Below, in pieces: positions 31,509-39,990 of a stretch of 64,000 nt of DNA (positions are counted from its first letter, which is position 1; every line of letters starts with the position of its first letter). Made by a program: the position numbers and the translations under genes. Origin of the DNA: Rhodanobacteraceae bacterium (GTDB taxonomy: Bacteria; Pseudomonadota; Gammaproteobacteria; Xanthomonadales; Rhodanobacteraceae). The notes under the pieces were generated by a model, which did no database searches, was not told the DNA's origin, and saw nothing but the letters and a program-made list of their open reading frames with translations. The stretch is taken from NCBI GenBank assembly GCA_016790075.1, contig JAEUPP010000035.1, forward strand, positions 24,092-88,091. Reading direction: 5' to 3'.

Positions 31509-31699
31509 TCTTACTGTGTTACGAGATTGGTTCTGTCCGATGCCTTCCGCAACATGAACATCGCGGCACGCGAGCGGCGAGGATGACGCTGAGTTGGTGT
31601 CGCAGCGAGGGTATCGAGTCCAGCAAGTGACGCTGCACCCGGCGCCGCACTGTTGAAGCAATCTTGAGCAAAGAGGCCGCCAAAGTTAGCTCGAGGGCA

Positions 31700-32356
31700 T
31701 TACTCTTTCACTGAGGCGCCTGGTAGGTCTTGCTCCGGCAATTGCGAAAAAAGATTCTGCTTTGCTTGAATGAAGACCTGGCCGAATGGAGAAACAAGAT
31801 GGTGGCTACTGGACGTTGCGATGCCAACGTCCAGCGCCAATACGATTTCTTTACCGTAATTTTCAGGCAAGCTGTAAAGCAAGGCATATCGCGCAGAAGT
31901 AGGAACCTTGAGGTCTTGGATTGCAGTGCTTCCGGCTGCCCACTGGAAGTTCTCCGCCTTCAGTTCCATACGACTGAGCTCGTTGAATTCGGCATCCAGA
32001 AGCAGGAGCGAAGGCAGCCACACCAGGTATTGCGCTTGACCGGCCATGTTCAGTGCCAGAATGTAGGGTGTCGAATTTTCTGGAATCTGGATCAAATGAA
32101 CGTATGACGCTCCACTCGCGAAACGAAAGGCCTGCGAACCGCTCTGGAGGCTTACGGCTGTTGTTCCTCTCCTTGGCAACGTCGTATCCACTTTGAGCTC
32201 TCGCAACGAATTGCTTGTGGGGTTCACGCTTTTTGCTTGAGCTACAAACGCGTTGAAGCTAGCCTGATCCTCAGACGTAAGCTTGGGCGTTGAAGCACAT
32301 CCCATGAGTGCGCAACAAAGAAGCAAGGCGATTGTTTGGCTAGAGAAAAACTTCAT
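31700..32356 (-). CDS. Putative lipoprotein, MalM-like
   Basis: The 218 residues begin with a lipoprotein signal peptide whose lipobox LMGC puts the lipidated Cys at position 20. The mature part is beta-rich (TAVSLQSGSQAFRFASGASY, then YALLYSLPENYGKEIVL) and resembles the MalM maltose-operon protein family in pattern, but this is a weak call. A broken GH13 amylase lies immediately upstream on the same strand, which fits a former maltodextrin-use cluster. No ribosome site is better than GGGATTCGC. Confidence 0.5.
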   Translation of the reverse strand: MKFFSSQTIALLLCCALMGCASTPKLTSEDQASFNAFVAQAKSVNPTSNSLRELKVDTTLPRRGTTAVSLQSGSQAFRFASGASYVHLIQIPENSTPYILALNMAGQAQYLVWLPSLLLLDAEFNELSRMELKAENFQWAAGSTAIQDLKVPTSARYALLYSLPENYGKEIVLALDVGIATSSSHHLVSPFGQVFIQAKQNLFSQLPEQDLPGASVKE

Positions 32357-32566
32357 GCGAATCCCAATTGATCAATAAGGTTAGTTAAGGACGCAGCTAT
32401 TGGACCACTTCAAAGAGACCTTTTTTGCATTCGTCCGCCAGCGCCCTGTCTTGGGTGGATAAAGACTAGGCCTGTTTTCGTGAACGGATTTTCCGAGGCA
32501 AGGCTCGACCTCTGACTTAGGAGCTTCCGGCAGCCTCAGGGATTTGGATACCGTCCTTGCCTTTCA

Positions 32567-33160
32567 TCAATACATCCAAAAGTTCTCTCGCGTCGGTGCA
32601 GCATCCTGGACGCTTGAGCGTACAACAACGCGCACACCATGCGCGGGAGCGTCGATGGGCGTTTTGGAGTCAAGCTAGGTGTTTGCACCTGAAAGCAAAT
32701 CCTGCCATTCGCCCGACTGGGTATGCTGATCGACCCTGAGGGTTTTGGCTTCAGCCGACTTGTTGAGCATGACCAATACTGTTTCCTGCTTGCCTTGGTA
32801 TGCAAGCACCCGGCAGAAGACAGCGACATCGCATTGAAGCGTGTCGATCAGCATCAAATCTCGTTGCAGTGATTCAGCCTTGGCGCGCGTATGCGCAATC
32901 GCCTTGTGGCCCGAGTGGATTGGATGAGATTGAGCTTGCTTGCTGGCTTCTTCGCCTAAGTAACTGCGATTACCGTGATGCTCAACTCGGCCGCGCATGA
33001 AGCCGGACTCAGAGCCGTAATAAATCACCGGATTGCCGCGTGCGATGAACAATCAGTTGTGCGCATCGATGAAGCCCTCATCCGTGGCATTCATGCGCGC
33101 CACGTCGTGGTTGTCGAAAAAAGTGAACTCATAAGGGTTTCGGGCAGCGGAAGTTCAAGC
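32567..33160 (-). pseudogene. Alpha-amylase (GH13) fragment with frameshift and nonsense codon
   Basis: Read on the minus strand the first piece gives YEFTFFDNHDVARMN (GH13 conserved region IV with the catalytic-site FDNHD) and DEGFIDAHN. At 33053 one base is missing, so TGG ATG becomes TGATG, and the sequence continues in the next frame as MFIARGNPVIYYGSESGFMRG. That piece stops at TAG 32677-32675, after which the same frame reads DAPAHGVRVVV, the end of an amylase C-terminal sheet domain, to a double TGA at 32564-32569. The N-terminal two-thirds of the enzyme is absent. Confidence 0.75.
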
Positions 33161-33416
33161 ACCCTTTCCGGGAAGTTTGCCGGGTAGGCGGCGGTCGCAC
33201 AACCGCAACGTTCGGCGCGGATCGGGCAGCTTTGAGCGGGATCTGCATCCCGCGCGGTCGCACCGGCGCGCTGTCTACGGTTTTCTCGCGCCTGTTCCCG
33301 CCAGCGGCCCGCGCGCATTCCTGTGAGGTCGTTGCCGCATCGTGCCGTCTTCCGGGTTTCGCCGCGGACATCCTGCCTGATGAGCCTCACGTGGCCGCTG
33401 CCGGCGGTAGGCGCGG

Positions 33417-33600
33417 TCCGGGCCGGTAGTGCGCCTCTTCCAGTGCGTCGTGCTTTGCGATGTGGGCCAGACATGGATGACCCTTTGCGGGCATGGCTCG
33501 GATCGCGTTTCGCTCTCCGATGCTGGCCACGATCCGCACCGCGCCGCCGCGGTGCGATGTTGAACACGCGCTTGAGGCGATGCACCCAGCACCGCCATTT
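33417..33600 (-). pseudogene. Decayed C-terminal tail of an IS91-type transposase
   Basis: On the minus strand WVHRLKRVFNI (about 33588-33557) is followed, in another frame, by GGAVRIVASI (about 33548-33519). This is the order of the zinc-ribbon tail of IS91-family transposases (RLKRVF.ID...C..CGG.V+I+A.I). The cysteine pair between the blocks is lost and the frames do not connect, so it cannot be functional. The catalytic Tyr domain is absent. It lies between the amylase fragment and folP. Confidence 0.45.
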
Positions 33601-33669
33601 GCACGCGCAGTTGGTGCTTGCGGCTGATGGAGTTTGGGCTTCTCCGGCTGGTTCAGCCCGTAGCAGAGA

Positions 33670-34563
33670 TCAGTCGTCTTCGCCCCAGCGCACGCGGGGC
33701 GGCGATGCCGAGGCTTTTTGAGGCTTGCCTGGCCCCACAGCGTTCCAGACCTTGAGCACATCCGAGGTGGCGGCCACATCGTGCACACGCAGGATTGCCG
33801 CTCCGCGCTGGACCGCAATCAGCGCGGCAGCGAGCGACGCTGGCGTGCGTTCAGCGGGTTCTCGGCGTGCGCTCAGCGTACCGAGAAAAGATTTGCGCGA
33901 CAGCCCAACGAACAAGGGCACCGCGAGGGTTGCAAACTGCTGCAGCTCGCGCAGCAGTTCCACATTGTGATCCACCGTCTTGCCGAAACCGAAACCCGGA
34001 TCAATCAGCAGGTGCTTGCGCGGTATACCAGCAAGTTCGCAGCTGAACAGCCGGTCGGCGAGAAAGCGCTTGATGTCAGCAACAACTTCGTCGTACTGCG
34101 GATCGGCCTGCATGTTGCGCGGCTCGCCCTGCATGTGCATGAGGCAGACCGGCACACCGAGCTCCGCAGCGGCCTCCAGCGCGCCGTCCTGGCGCAAGGC
34201 GCAGACATCGTTGATGAGTCCCGCGCCAGCCTGCACGGCCGCACGCATGACGCCGGGCTTGGAGGTGTCGATCGAGATCGGTACCGTCGTTTCCCGCGCC
34301 AGCGCTGTTATGACGGGAATCACTCGGCGCAGCTCTTCGTCCTGGTCCACCGCCGCAGCACCGGGACGTGTCGATTCGCCACCGACGTCAAGCAGATCGG
34401 CCCCCTGTTCCACCAACGCCAGACCGTGACGTATCGCCGCAGCCGGATCAAAATGCAGTCCGCCGTCAGAGAACGAATCCGGCGTCACATTGACGATGCC
34501 GCAAATCCGCGCGCGATCAAGTACCAGCTCGCGGCCGGCGCAGTCTATCGTTGGGTGGATCAT
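33670..34563 (-). CDS. folP: Dihydropteroate synthase
   Basis: Condenses p-aminobenzoate with hydroxymethyl-dihydropterin pyrophosphate in folate synthesis; the sulfonamide target. From ATG 34563 (AGGA upstream) it has 297 residues. Signatures: GIVNVTPDSFSDGG, DVGGESTRPGA, ISIDTSKPGV, IDPGFGFGKT and GLSRKSFLG. The C terminus carries a Lys/Ser/Arg-rich tail (about 275-297). It follows ftsH, separated by a terminator hairpin. Confidence 0.95.
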   Translation of the reverse strand: MIHPTIDCAGRELVLDRARICGIVNVTPDSFSDGGLHFDPAAAIRHGLALVEQGADLLDVGGESTRPGAAAVDQDEELRRVIPVITALARETTVPISIDTSKPGVMRAAVQAGAGLINDVCALRQDGALEAAAELGVPVCLMHMQGEPRNMQADPQYDEVVADIKRFLADRLFSCELAGIPRKHLLIDPGFGFGKTVDHNVELLRELQQFATLAVPLFVGLSRKSFLGTLSARREPAERTPASLAAALIAVQRGAAILRVHDVAATSDVLKVWNAVGPGKPQKASASPPRVRWGEDD

Positions 34564-34593
34564 GCGAGATTCCTGTTTGCGGCTACCCACATT

Positions 34594-34625
34594 GTTCAAA
34601 AGGCCGCATACGCGGCCTTTTGAAC
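34594..34625. terminator. Hairpin between ftsH and folP
   Basis: A perfect 14-bp inverted repeat (GTTCAAAAGGCCGC...GCGGCCTTTTGAAC, loop ATAC) with A/T-rich flanks lies between ftsH (ends 34644) and folP (starts 34563). The downstream T-run is part of the stem, so termination may be partial and folP may rely on read-through. Confidence 0.65.
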
Positions 34626-34643
34626 AAATCGATATCACATTAC

Positions 34644-36572
34644 TCAACCAGCGTTGATCGATCCGCGCGTGACTGCGGGGCTGCCGATCGGGCTCTCGCC
34701 GCGCGGGCCACTGGCCGGTGCGCCGCCGTTCCTGCCGTTGCCTGTCCAGTCTTTCGGCGGCGGCGGGTCGCGCCCCTCCATGATGGCGTCGATCTGCACC
34801 GCGTCTATGGTCTCGTACAGCAGCAGCGCCTTGGCCATGAGATCAAGCTTGTCGCGATTGTCAGTCAGGATCTGGGTCGCCTGAACATAGGCCCGATCGA
34901 GAATACTGCGCACGACCTCGTCTATCCGGCGCGCAGTTTCGTCAGACACGTTCTTGTGCTGCGTCACAGAGCGCCCGAGGAAGACCTCGTCCTCCTGCTC
35001 GCCATAGGCGATAGGCCCGAGCTCGTCCGACAGCCCCCATTTCGTGACCATGTTGCGCGCCATCTCGGTGGCGCGTTTGATGTCATTGGATGCGCCCGTC
35101 GTGACCTTGTCCGCACCGAAGATCAGTTCCTCCGCGACACGGCCGCCATAGAGCGAGCACAGATTGCTGTGGATATAGGTTCGGTTGTAGCTGTAGCGGT
35201 CGCCCTCGGGCAGGAACATCGTCACACCCAGCGCACGGCCGCGTGGAATGATCGTGACCTTGTGCACCGGATCGTGCTCGGGCATCAGGCGCCCGACGAT
35301 GGCGTGGCCAGCCTCGTGATAGGCCGTGTTGCGCTTTTCGTCATCGCTCATGACCATGGAGCGGCGTTCCGCCCCCATCATGATCTTGTCCTTGGCGCGA
35401 TCGAAATGGGTCATCAGCACTTCGCGCGAATTCTCGCGCGCAGCAAACAGCGCAGCCTCATTGACCAGGTTGGCGAGATCCGCACCCGAGAAACCCGGCG
35501 TACCCCGCGCAATGACCATGGGATCGACGTCGGCCGACACCGGCACCTTGCGCATATGCACTTTGAGGATCTGATCGCGGCCACGCACATCGGGCAGCGG
35601 CACGATGACCTGACGGTCGAAGCGGCCCGGACGCAGTAGTGCAGGGTCAAGCACGTCAGGACGGTTCGTCGCCGCAATGACGATGATGCCTTCGTTGCCT
35701 TCGAAGCCGTCCATCTCGACCAGCAACTGATTCAGCGTCTGCTCGCGCTCGTCGTGGCCGCCGCCGAGACCGGCGCCGCGATGGCGGCCCACCGCATCGA
35801 TTTCATCGATGAAGATGATGCAGGGCGCATGTTTCTTGGCCTGCTCGAACATGTCACGCACGCGCGCAGCACCTACGCCGACGAACATCTCGACGAAATC
35901 CGAACCGGATATCGTGAAGAACGGCACCTTGGCCTCGCCGGCTATCGCCTTGGCCAGCAAGGTCTTGCCGGTACCCGGTGAACCGACCATCAGCACGCCG
36001 CGGGGAATCTTGCCGCCAAGCTTCTGGAACTTGCCGGGATCACGCAGGAAGTCGACCAGCTCCTTGACATCGTCCTTGGCCTCGTCGCAGCCCGCAACAT
36101 CGGCGAACGTGACCTTGACCTGATCCTCACCCTGCAGACGTGCCCGCGAGCGGCCGAAACTCATGGCACTACGGCCACCGCCACCGGACTGCATCTGACG
36201 CATCACATAGATGAGGAAGCCGATAAAGATCAGGAACGGTGCCCAGTTGATCAGAATGCCGAGCAGGGAGATGCCGTTGTCGGAAGGTTCAACGCGCATC
36301 TTGTCCACCTTCTTCTGCAGCACACTGATGTTCTCATCCGTGGGCAGGAAGGTTGTGCGCACGCTCGTGCCGTCCTTGAGCTTGGCCTCTATCGTGCGAT
36401 TGTCGTTGTGGACCAGCACTTCCGAAACGGCATTGTGCTCGACCTTGTCCATGAAATCGGAATAGGCGAGATCCTGCGTGCCCGTCCCGCGCGGGTTGAA
36501 GCTCTGGAATACCGTCAACAGCACGACGGCGATGATGAGCCAGAGCAGCAGGTTCTTGGCCATGTCATTCAT
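34644..36572 (-). CDS. ftsH: ATP-dependent zinc metalloprotease FtsH
   Basis: Membrane-anchored AAA+ protease that degrades unassembled membrane proteins and regulators such as LpxC in E. coli. From ATG 36572 (GGAG upstream) it has 642 residues: two membrane helices (about 5-24 and 100-120), Walker A GSPGTGKT (197-204), Walker [12 protein letters not shown], the SRH region [19 protein letters not shown] and the zinc site HEAGH (419-423). It follows rlmE by 11 bases. Confidence 0.97.
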   Translation of the reverse strand: MNDMAKNLLLWLIIAVVLLTVFQSFNPRGTGTQDLAYSDFMDKVEHNAVSEVLVHNDNRTIEAKLKDGTSVRTTFLPTDENISVLQKKVDKMRVEPSDNGISLLGILINWAPFLIFIGFLIYVMRQMQSGGGGRSAMSFGRSRARLQGEDQVKVTFADVAGCDEAKDDVKELVDFLRDPGKFQKLGGKIPRGVLMVGSPGTGKTLLAKAIAGEAKVPFFTISGSDFVEMFVGVGAARVRDMFEQAKKHAPCIIFIDEIDAVGRHRGAGLGGGHDEREQTLNQLLVEMDGFEGNEGIIVIAATNRPDVLDPALLRPGRFDRQVIVPLPDVRGRDQILKVHMRKVPVSADVDPMVIARGTPGFSGADLANLVNEAALFAARENSREVLMTHFDRAKDKIMMGAERRSMVMSDDEKRNTAYHEAGHAIVGRLMPEHDPVHKVTIIPRGRALGVTMFLPEGDRYSYNRTYIHSNLCSLYGGRVAEELIFGADKVTTGASNDIKRATEMARNMVTKWGLSDELGPIAYGEQEDEVFLGRSVTQHKNVSDETARRIDEVVRSILDRAYVQATQILTDNRDKLDLMAKALLLYETIDAVQIDAIMEGRDPPPPKDWTGNGRNGGAPASGPRGESPIGSPAVTRGSINAG

Positions 36573-36583
36573 CAAAACACTCC

Positions 36584-37204
36584 TTACGCGCGCCGGCCCC
36601 GGGCCAGTGCATAGACTTCGTTGGATCGCGCCCGCGAAGCCTTGGGTTTACGGATGCTGACGCGGGTAAATGCCGTCCGCAAGTTTCTTACGTAGTCGTC
36701 GAAGCCGACGCCCTGGAACAGCTTGATCAGAAAATCACCACCCGGTTTGAGCCAGCGGCTGGCGAAATCCAGTGCCAATTCCGACAAATGCATTGCACGT
36801 GCCTGATCGACCAGGTCCACACCGCTCATATTGGGGGCCATGTCCGATAGCACAAGATCCACCAGGGCGCCTTCCAGTCGCGCCTCGAGCTGGGCCAGAA
36901 CACCGTCCTCGCGAAAATCACCGCAGATGAAATCAACCCCGGAGATACCCTGCATAGGCAGGATGTCGAGCGCGACAATTCGGCCTCGCCCCTTGAGCCG
37001 CTCGTTGACCAGCTGCGACCAGCCGCCCGGCGCAGCACCAAGGTCGACCACGGTCATGCCAGGCTTGAGCAGGTCGTCACGCTCCAGGAGCTCGTCGAGC
37101 TTGAATACCGCGCGCGACCGATACCCCTCGGCCTGGGCTTTCTTGACGTAGGGGTCCTTGAAATGTTCTTGCAGCCAGCGCTGGCTGCTCTTGCTGCGTG
37201 ACAT
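36584..37204 (-). CDS. rlmE: 23S rRNA (uridine(2552)-2'-O)-methyltransferase RlmE
   Basis: SAM-dependent methylation of U2552 in the A-loop during late 50S assembly. From ATG 37204 it has 206 residues. The SAM site is [13 protein letters not shown], and the K-D-K-E-type catalytic residues lie in [23 protein letters not shown] and FLIKLFQG. Order rlmE-ftsH with divergent yhbY is the common gammaproteobacterial arrangement. Confidence 0.96.
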   Translation of the reverse strand: MSRSKSSQRWLQEHFKDPYVKKAQAEGYRSRAVFKLDELLERDDLLKPGMTVVDLGAAPGGWSQLVNERLKGRGRIVALDILPMQGISGVDFICGDFREDGVLAQLEARLEGALVDLVLSDMAPNMSGVDLVDQARAMHLSELALDFASRWLKPGGDFLIKLFQGVGFDDYVRNLRTAFTRVSIRKPKASRARSNEVYALARGRRA

Positions 37205-37298
37205 GGAGGTTCGAGCAAAAACCGGCAGGGTATGCGGCCGCGCATGATACCCTGTGTGCCTTGCCTGCGGTCCAGCGCCGCGTCTCCCCAAGTACTCC

Positions 37299-37595
37299 AT
37301 GTCTTTAAGCACTAGCCAGCGCCGCTACCTGCGCGGCCTCGCCCACGATCTGAAACCCGTCATCCTGGTTGGCGCCAAGGGCGTTACTGACGCGCTAATT
37401 CAGGAGTTCAGCCTCGCCCTGGACCATCATGAGCTGGTCAAAGTTCGCATACCGGCCGAAGAACGCGACGATTTCGCTACCCAGGCCGCACAGCTCGCTG
37501 CGGCTACCGGGGCTGAAACCGTGCAAACCATAGGCCGTACGGCGGTTTATTTCCGCCGCAACGCGGAAAAACCCGTCATCGCCCTGCCCCGCTGA
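37299..37595 (+). CDS. yhbY: Ribosome assembly RNA-binding protein YhbY
   Basis: CRM-domain protein bound to pre-50S particles. From ATG 37299 it has 98 residues; the signature [20 protein letters not shown] contains the GxKG loop, and LVKVRIP and [11 protein letters not shown] close the fold. Divergent from rlmE across a 94-base gap, and followed seven bases later by the Mth938-like gene. Confidence 0.93.
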   Translation: MSLSTSQRRYLRGLAHDLKPVILVGAKGVTDALIQEFSLALDHHELVKVRIPAEERDDFATQAAQLAAATGAETVQTIGRTAVYFRRNAEKPVIALPR

Positions 37596-37602
37596 GCCCG
37601 CC

Positions 37603-37974
37603 GTGCAGTTATCGCTGAACCGCCCGGGCGAGTACCTGTACGTACGCAAGGTTGGCGCCAGCTCGGTCACCGTGGTCGATCGCGATCTGGCTCGCAGCTT
37701 TGTCCTTGCTCCCGATCGCGCCATCGAGGACTGGGACGTGCGCGAGGTCGCCGCGCTGGATGTGACCAGCGCAGCTCCCATACTCGCGCTGAACCCGGCC
37801 GTCGTGATTCTCGGTAGCGGACCGCGCCTGGTGTTTCCATCACAGGCTGTGCTCGCCCTGTTCCTGCAGCGCGGCATCGGCATCGAAGTCATGGACAACG
37901 CGGCGGCCGCACGCACCTACAACGTGCTTGCCAGCGAAGGCCGCCGGGTTGTCGCGGCGTTTGTACTGCCCTGA
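37603..37974 (+). CDS. Mth938-like domain protein (DUF498 family)
   Basis: The 123 residues match the Mth938/NDUFAF3 fold family: SVTVVDRDLARSFVLAP, ALNPAVVILGSGPR and GIGIEVMDNAAAARTYNVL are the family blocks. In mitochondria the NDUFAF3 member helps complex I assembly; bacterial function is not established. GTG start at 37603, probably cotranscribed with yhbY. Confidence 0.82.
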   Translation: MQLSLNRPGEYLYVRKVGASSVTVVDRDLARSFVLAPDRAIEDWDVREVAALDVTSAAPILALNPAVVILGSGPRLVFPSQAVLALFLQRGIGIEVMDNAAAARTYNVLASEGRRVVAAFVLP

Positions 37975-38105
37975 GTCGTCAAATAGCATCAGCGCCGCAC
38001 CATCCTGATGCCACGCAGACAAACCTGGATTGACCTCGCGTGCTGAGCGATCGGTAGAAACCCGCAACTTCAGCACCACTGCAGGTCAAGTCGCGCCGGC
38101 ACCGC

Positions 38106-38612
38106 TTATTGCGCAGACACGGGCAGGCCGTCTTTCTCGACCATACGCCCTACCTGACCCAACGCGTACTTCCACCCTGTTGGGGTACGCACGTAGACGT
38201 CGCTGAACCACAGCTTGCGGTCAAACGGCTGCGTGCCGTCGACGCCCTTGAGCCATAACAACGCCGTCACCACTGCCGTATCGCCCCAGACGCGAACCGT
38301 CTGCGAACCAGGCACCTCGTCCTGCTGCTCGTAGCGCACCCGGCCACTGCGTACTTCGTCCAGCAACTGCTGGCGTGTAGACACCTTGCCCGCCCCCGAA
38401 ATCAGGACGAAGTCATCCGCCAGGATTCGTCCCACCGTGCTTACATCGTTGCGCTTCACCGCCGCCTGGAATTCCGTATCGAGCGCAGCGACAGCAGCCT
38501 GATCGGTGGGCGGGGAGGCCGCTATCGGTGCCGTCACGCATAAAGCGACCAAACTGAGTAACCCACCGATCCAGTAGCGCCGCCGGAGCGGGTGAAAACA
38601 TGTGCCGTGCAT
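38106..38612 (-). CDS. Secreted SnoaL/NTF2-like (DUF4440) protein
   Basis: The 168 residues have a signal peptide (about 1-32, ALCVTAPIAASP) then a single NTF2-like cone domain: ALDTEFQAAVKRNDVSTVGRILADDFV, followed by beta strands ending LWFSDVYVRTPTGWKYALGQ. Such domains bind small ligands or act as enzymes; the function here is unknown. No operon partner: the flanking genes are 131 bases (convergent) and 182 bases (divergent) away. Confidence 0.8.
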   Translation of the reverse strand: MHGTCFHPLRRRYWIGGLLSLVALCVTAPIAASPPTDQAAVAALDTEFQAAVKRNDVSTVGRILADDFVLISGAGKVSTRQQLLDEVRSGRVRYEQQDEVPGSQTVRVWGDTAVVTALLWLKGVDGTQPFDRKLWFSDVYVRTPTGWKYALGQVGRMVEKDGLPVSAQ

Positions 38613-38794
38613 CAGCGTCTCCGCAATTGCTTAGTGGTCCCAAAGATAGAAGTACTTCCAGCTATCCAGTAGGGCCAATTGCGCGAAAACGACTGAACCA
38701 CGACCTCCTCGATTTCTCCATCACCCCTGCAACCTGGGACGGCAAGCTACTCACGTAGCGAAACCGCTGCACGGCCAGAACGGAGGAGAACGCC

Positions 38795-39244
38795 ATGAAT
38801 CACCGCGCCTTTGCCCTCATGCTGATGAATGCAATTGTCGCGACCAGCGCATTGGCACAACCGCGAGATCAGCGCCCGCCGCCGCAGTCGCCCAGCGAAA
38901 TGGCGAGAACGCTGGGCCTCGACGCCGCCGCAACGGCAACCTTTGTCGGGATATTGCGCGAGCAGCACGCCAAGCACCGCGCATTGCGCGAAATTGCCAA
39001 GACCGAGCGCAGCGCCATGCACCAGAATCAGCAAGCACTGCACCAGGAGACACTGGAACGCCTGAAAACCGTGCTCAGCGCGGACCAGATCGCGAGATTT
39101 GAAACGCTGCGCCCCAGACCACCCCAGCCTGGGCCAGGGGCCGGTTGTGCCAGCCAGAACCTGCGTCCACCGGCTGCCGAAGCCATAGGCGGCGAGGCTC
39201 CGCATCCGGGCGGCGCGCCGCAAGGGCAATGCCAGTCGCGTTAA
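38795..39244 (+). CDS. Spy/CpxP-like small periplasmic protein
   Basis: The 149 residues have a signal peptide (about 1-21, ATSALAQ) and a helical core (MARTLGLDAAATATFVGILREQ... TVLSADQIARFETL) like the LTxxQ-type Spy/CpxP family, with a Pro/Gly-rich tail (about 105-149). GAGGAGAACGCC precedes ATG 38795. It is convergent, 12 bases apart, with a BaeSR-like system; in E. coli Spy is controlled by BaeR and CpxR, so it may be a target of its neighbours. Confidence 0.65.
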   Translation: MNHRAFALMLMNAIVATSALAQPRDQRPPPQSPSEMARTLGLDAAATATFVGILREQHAKHRALREIAKTERSAMHQNQQALHQETLERLKTVLSADQIARFETLRPRPPQPGPGAGCASQNLRPPAAEAIGGEAPHPGGAPQGQCQSR

Positions 39245-39256
39245 CCCAGCGGGCCG

Positions 39257-39940
39257 TCATACGGTTTCATCGAACTTGTAGCCGACACCGTAGACCGACT
39301 GCACCGGGTCGTAACCCGGCACGGAACCGGAGATCTTGCGCCGCAGGTTCTTGATATGGCTGTCGACCGTACGGTCACTGACGACGCGATGATCAGCGTA
39401 GATGACATTGAGCAGCTGATTGCGCGAATGCACCCGCCCCGGATGTTCGAGCAATACCCGCAGTAGCCGGAATTCAACCGGAGTCAGTATCAGGCACACG
39501 CCACGTACCCGGACCTCGAACCGCTCCGCATCCAGCACCACATCGAGCTTGGGCACGCCGTCTGCACCGCGCAGCCGCACGCGGCGCAGCTGTGCGCGCA
39601 CGCGCGCGACGACCTCGCGCGGACCGAACGGCTTGCACACATAGTCATCAGCCCCAAGCTCGAGACCCAGCACCCGGTCGATTTCCTCCACGCGCGCAGT
39701 GAGCATGATGACGGGCAGAGTGGAAAATGTGCGCAACTCGCGGCAGATCGTAAAACCGTCGACCCCCGGCAGCATGAGATCGAGCAGCACAAGATCCGGC
39801 GCATTCATGCGGATCGCGGCAACCACACCGTCACCGCGTTCGCGATGCTCGACCTCGAAACCATCGGCGACCAGGTAATCGCGCAGCAGCGCCGCGATCT
39901 TGGGCTCATCTTCGACGACAAGGATGCGACCATGACTCAT
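39257..39940 (-). CDS. BaeR-like response regulator (OmpR family)
   Basis: From ATG 39940 (MSHGRILVVEDEPK) it has 227 residues: a receiver domain with acidic pair E10/D11, phosphoacceptor Asp54 (LLDLMLPGVDG) and Lys in DDYVCKPFGPREVVAR, then an OmpR-type winged helix (LTPVEFRLLRVLLEHPGRVHSRNQLL). The receiver closely follows BaeR in pattern (EEIDRVLGLELGADDYVCKP). It starts 50 bases after the kinase stop, so the two form one operon. Confidence 0.92.
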   Translation of the reverse strand: MSHGRILVVEDEPKIAALLRDYLVADGFEVEHRERGDGVVAAIRMNAPDLVLLDLMLPGVDGFTICRELRTFSTLPVIMLTARVEEIDRVLGLELGADDYVCKPFGPREVVARVRAQLRRVRLRGADGVPKLDVVLDAERFEVRVRGVCLILTPVEFRLLRVLLEHPGRVHSRNQLLNVIYADHRVVSDRTVDSHIKNLRRKISGSVPGYDPVQSVYGVGYKFDETV

Positions 39941-39990
39941 GCATTCGATCCCAAGCAAGCCCTGATTGAAGAGCGCCGACAGCGACGTGT

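Noticed and set aside
33323-33721. Plus-strand 132-codon frame over the IS91-like remnant
   Set aside because: Arg/Ser/Pro-rich complement frame without motifs; the minus strand explains the region better.
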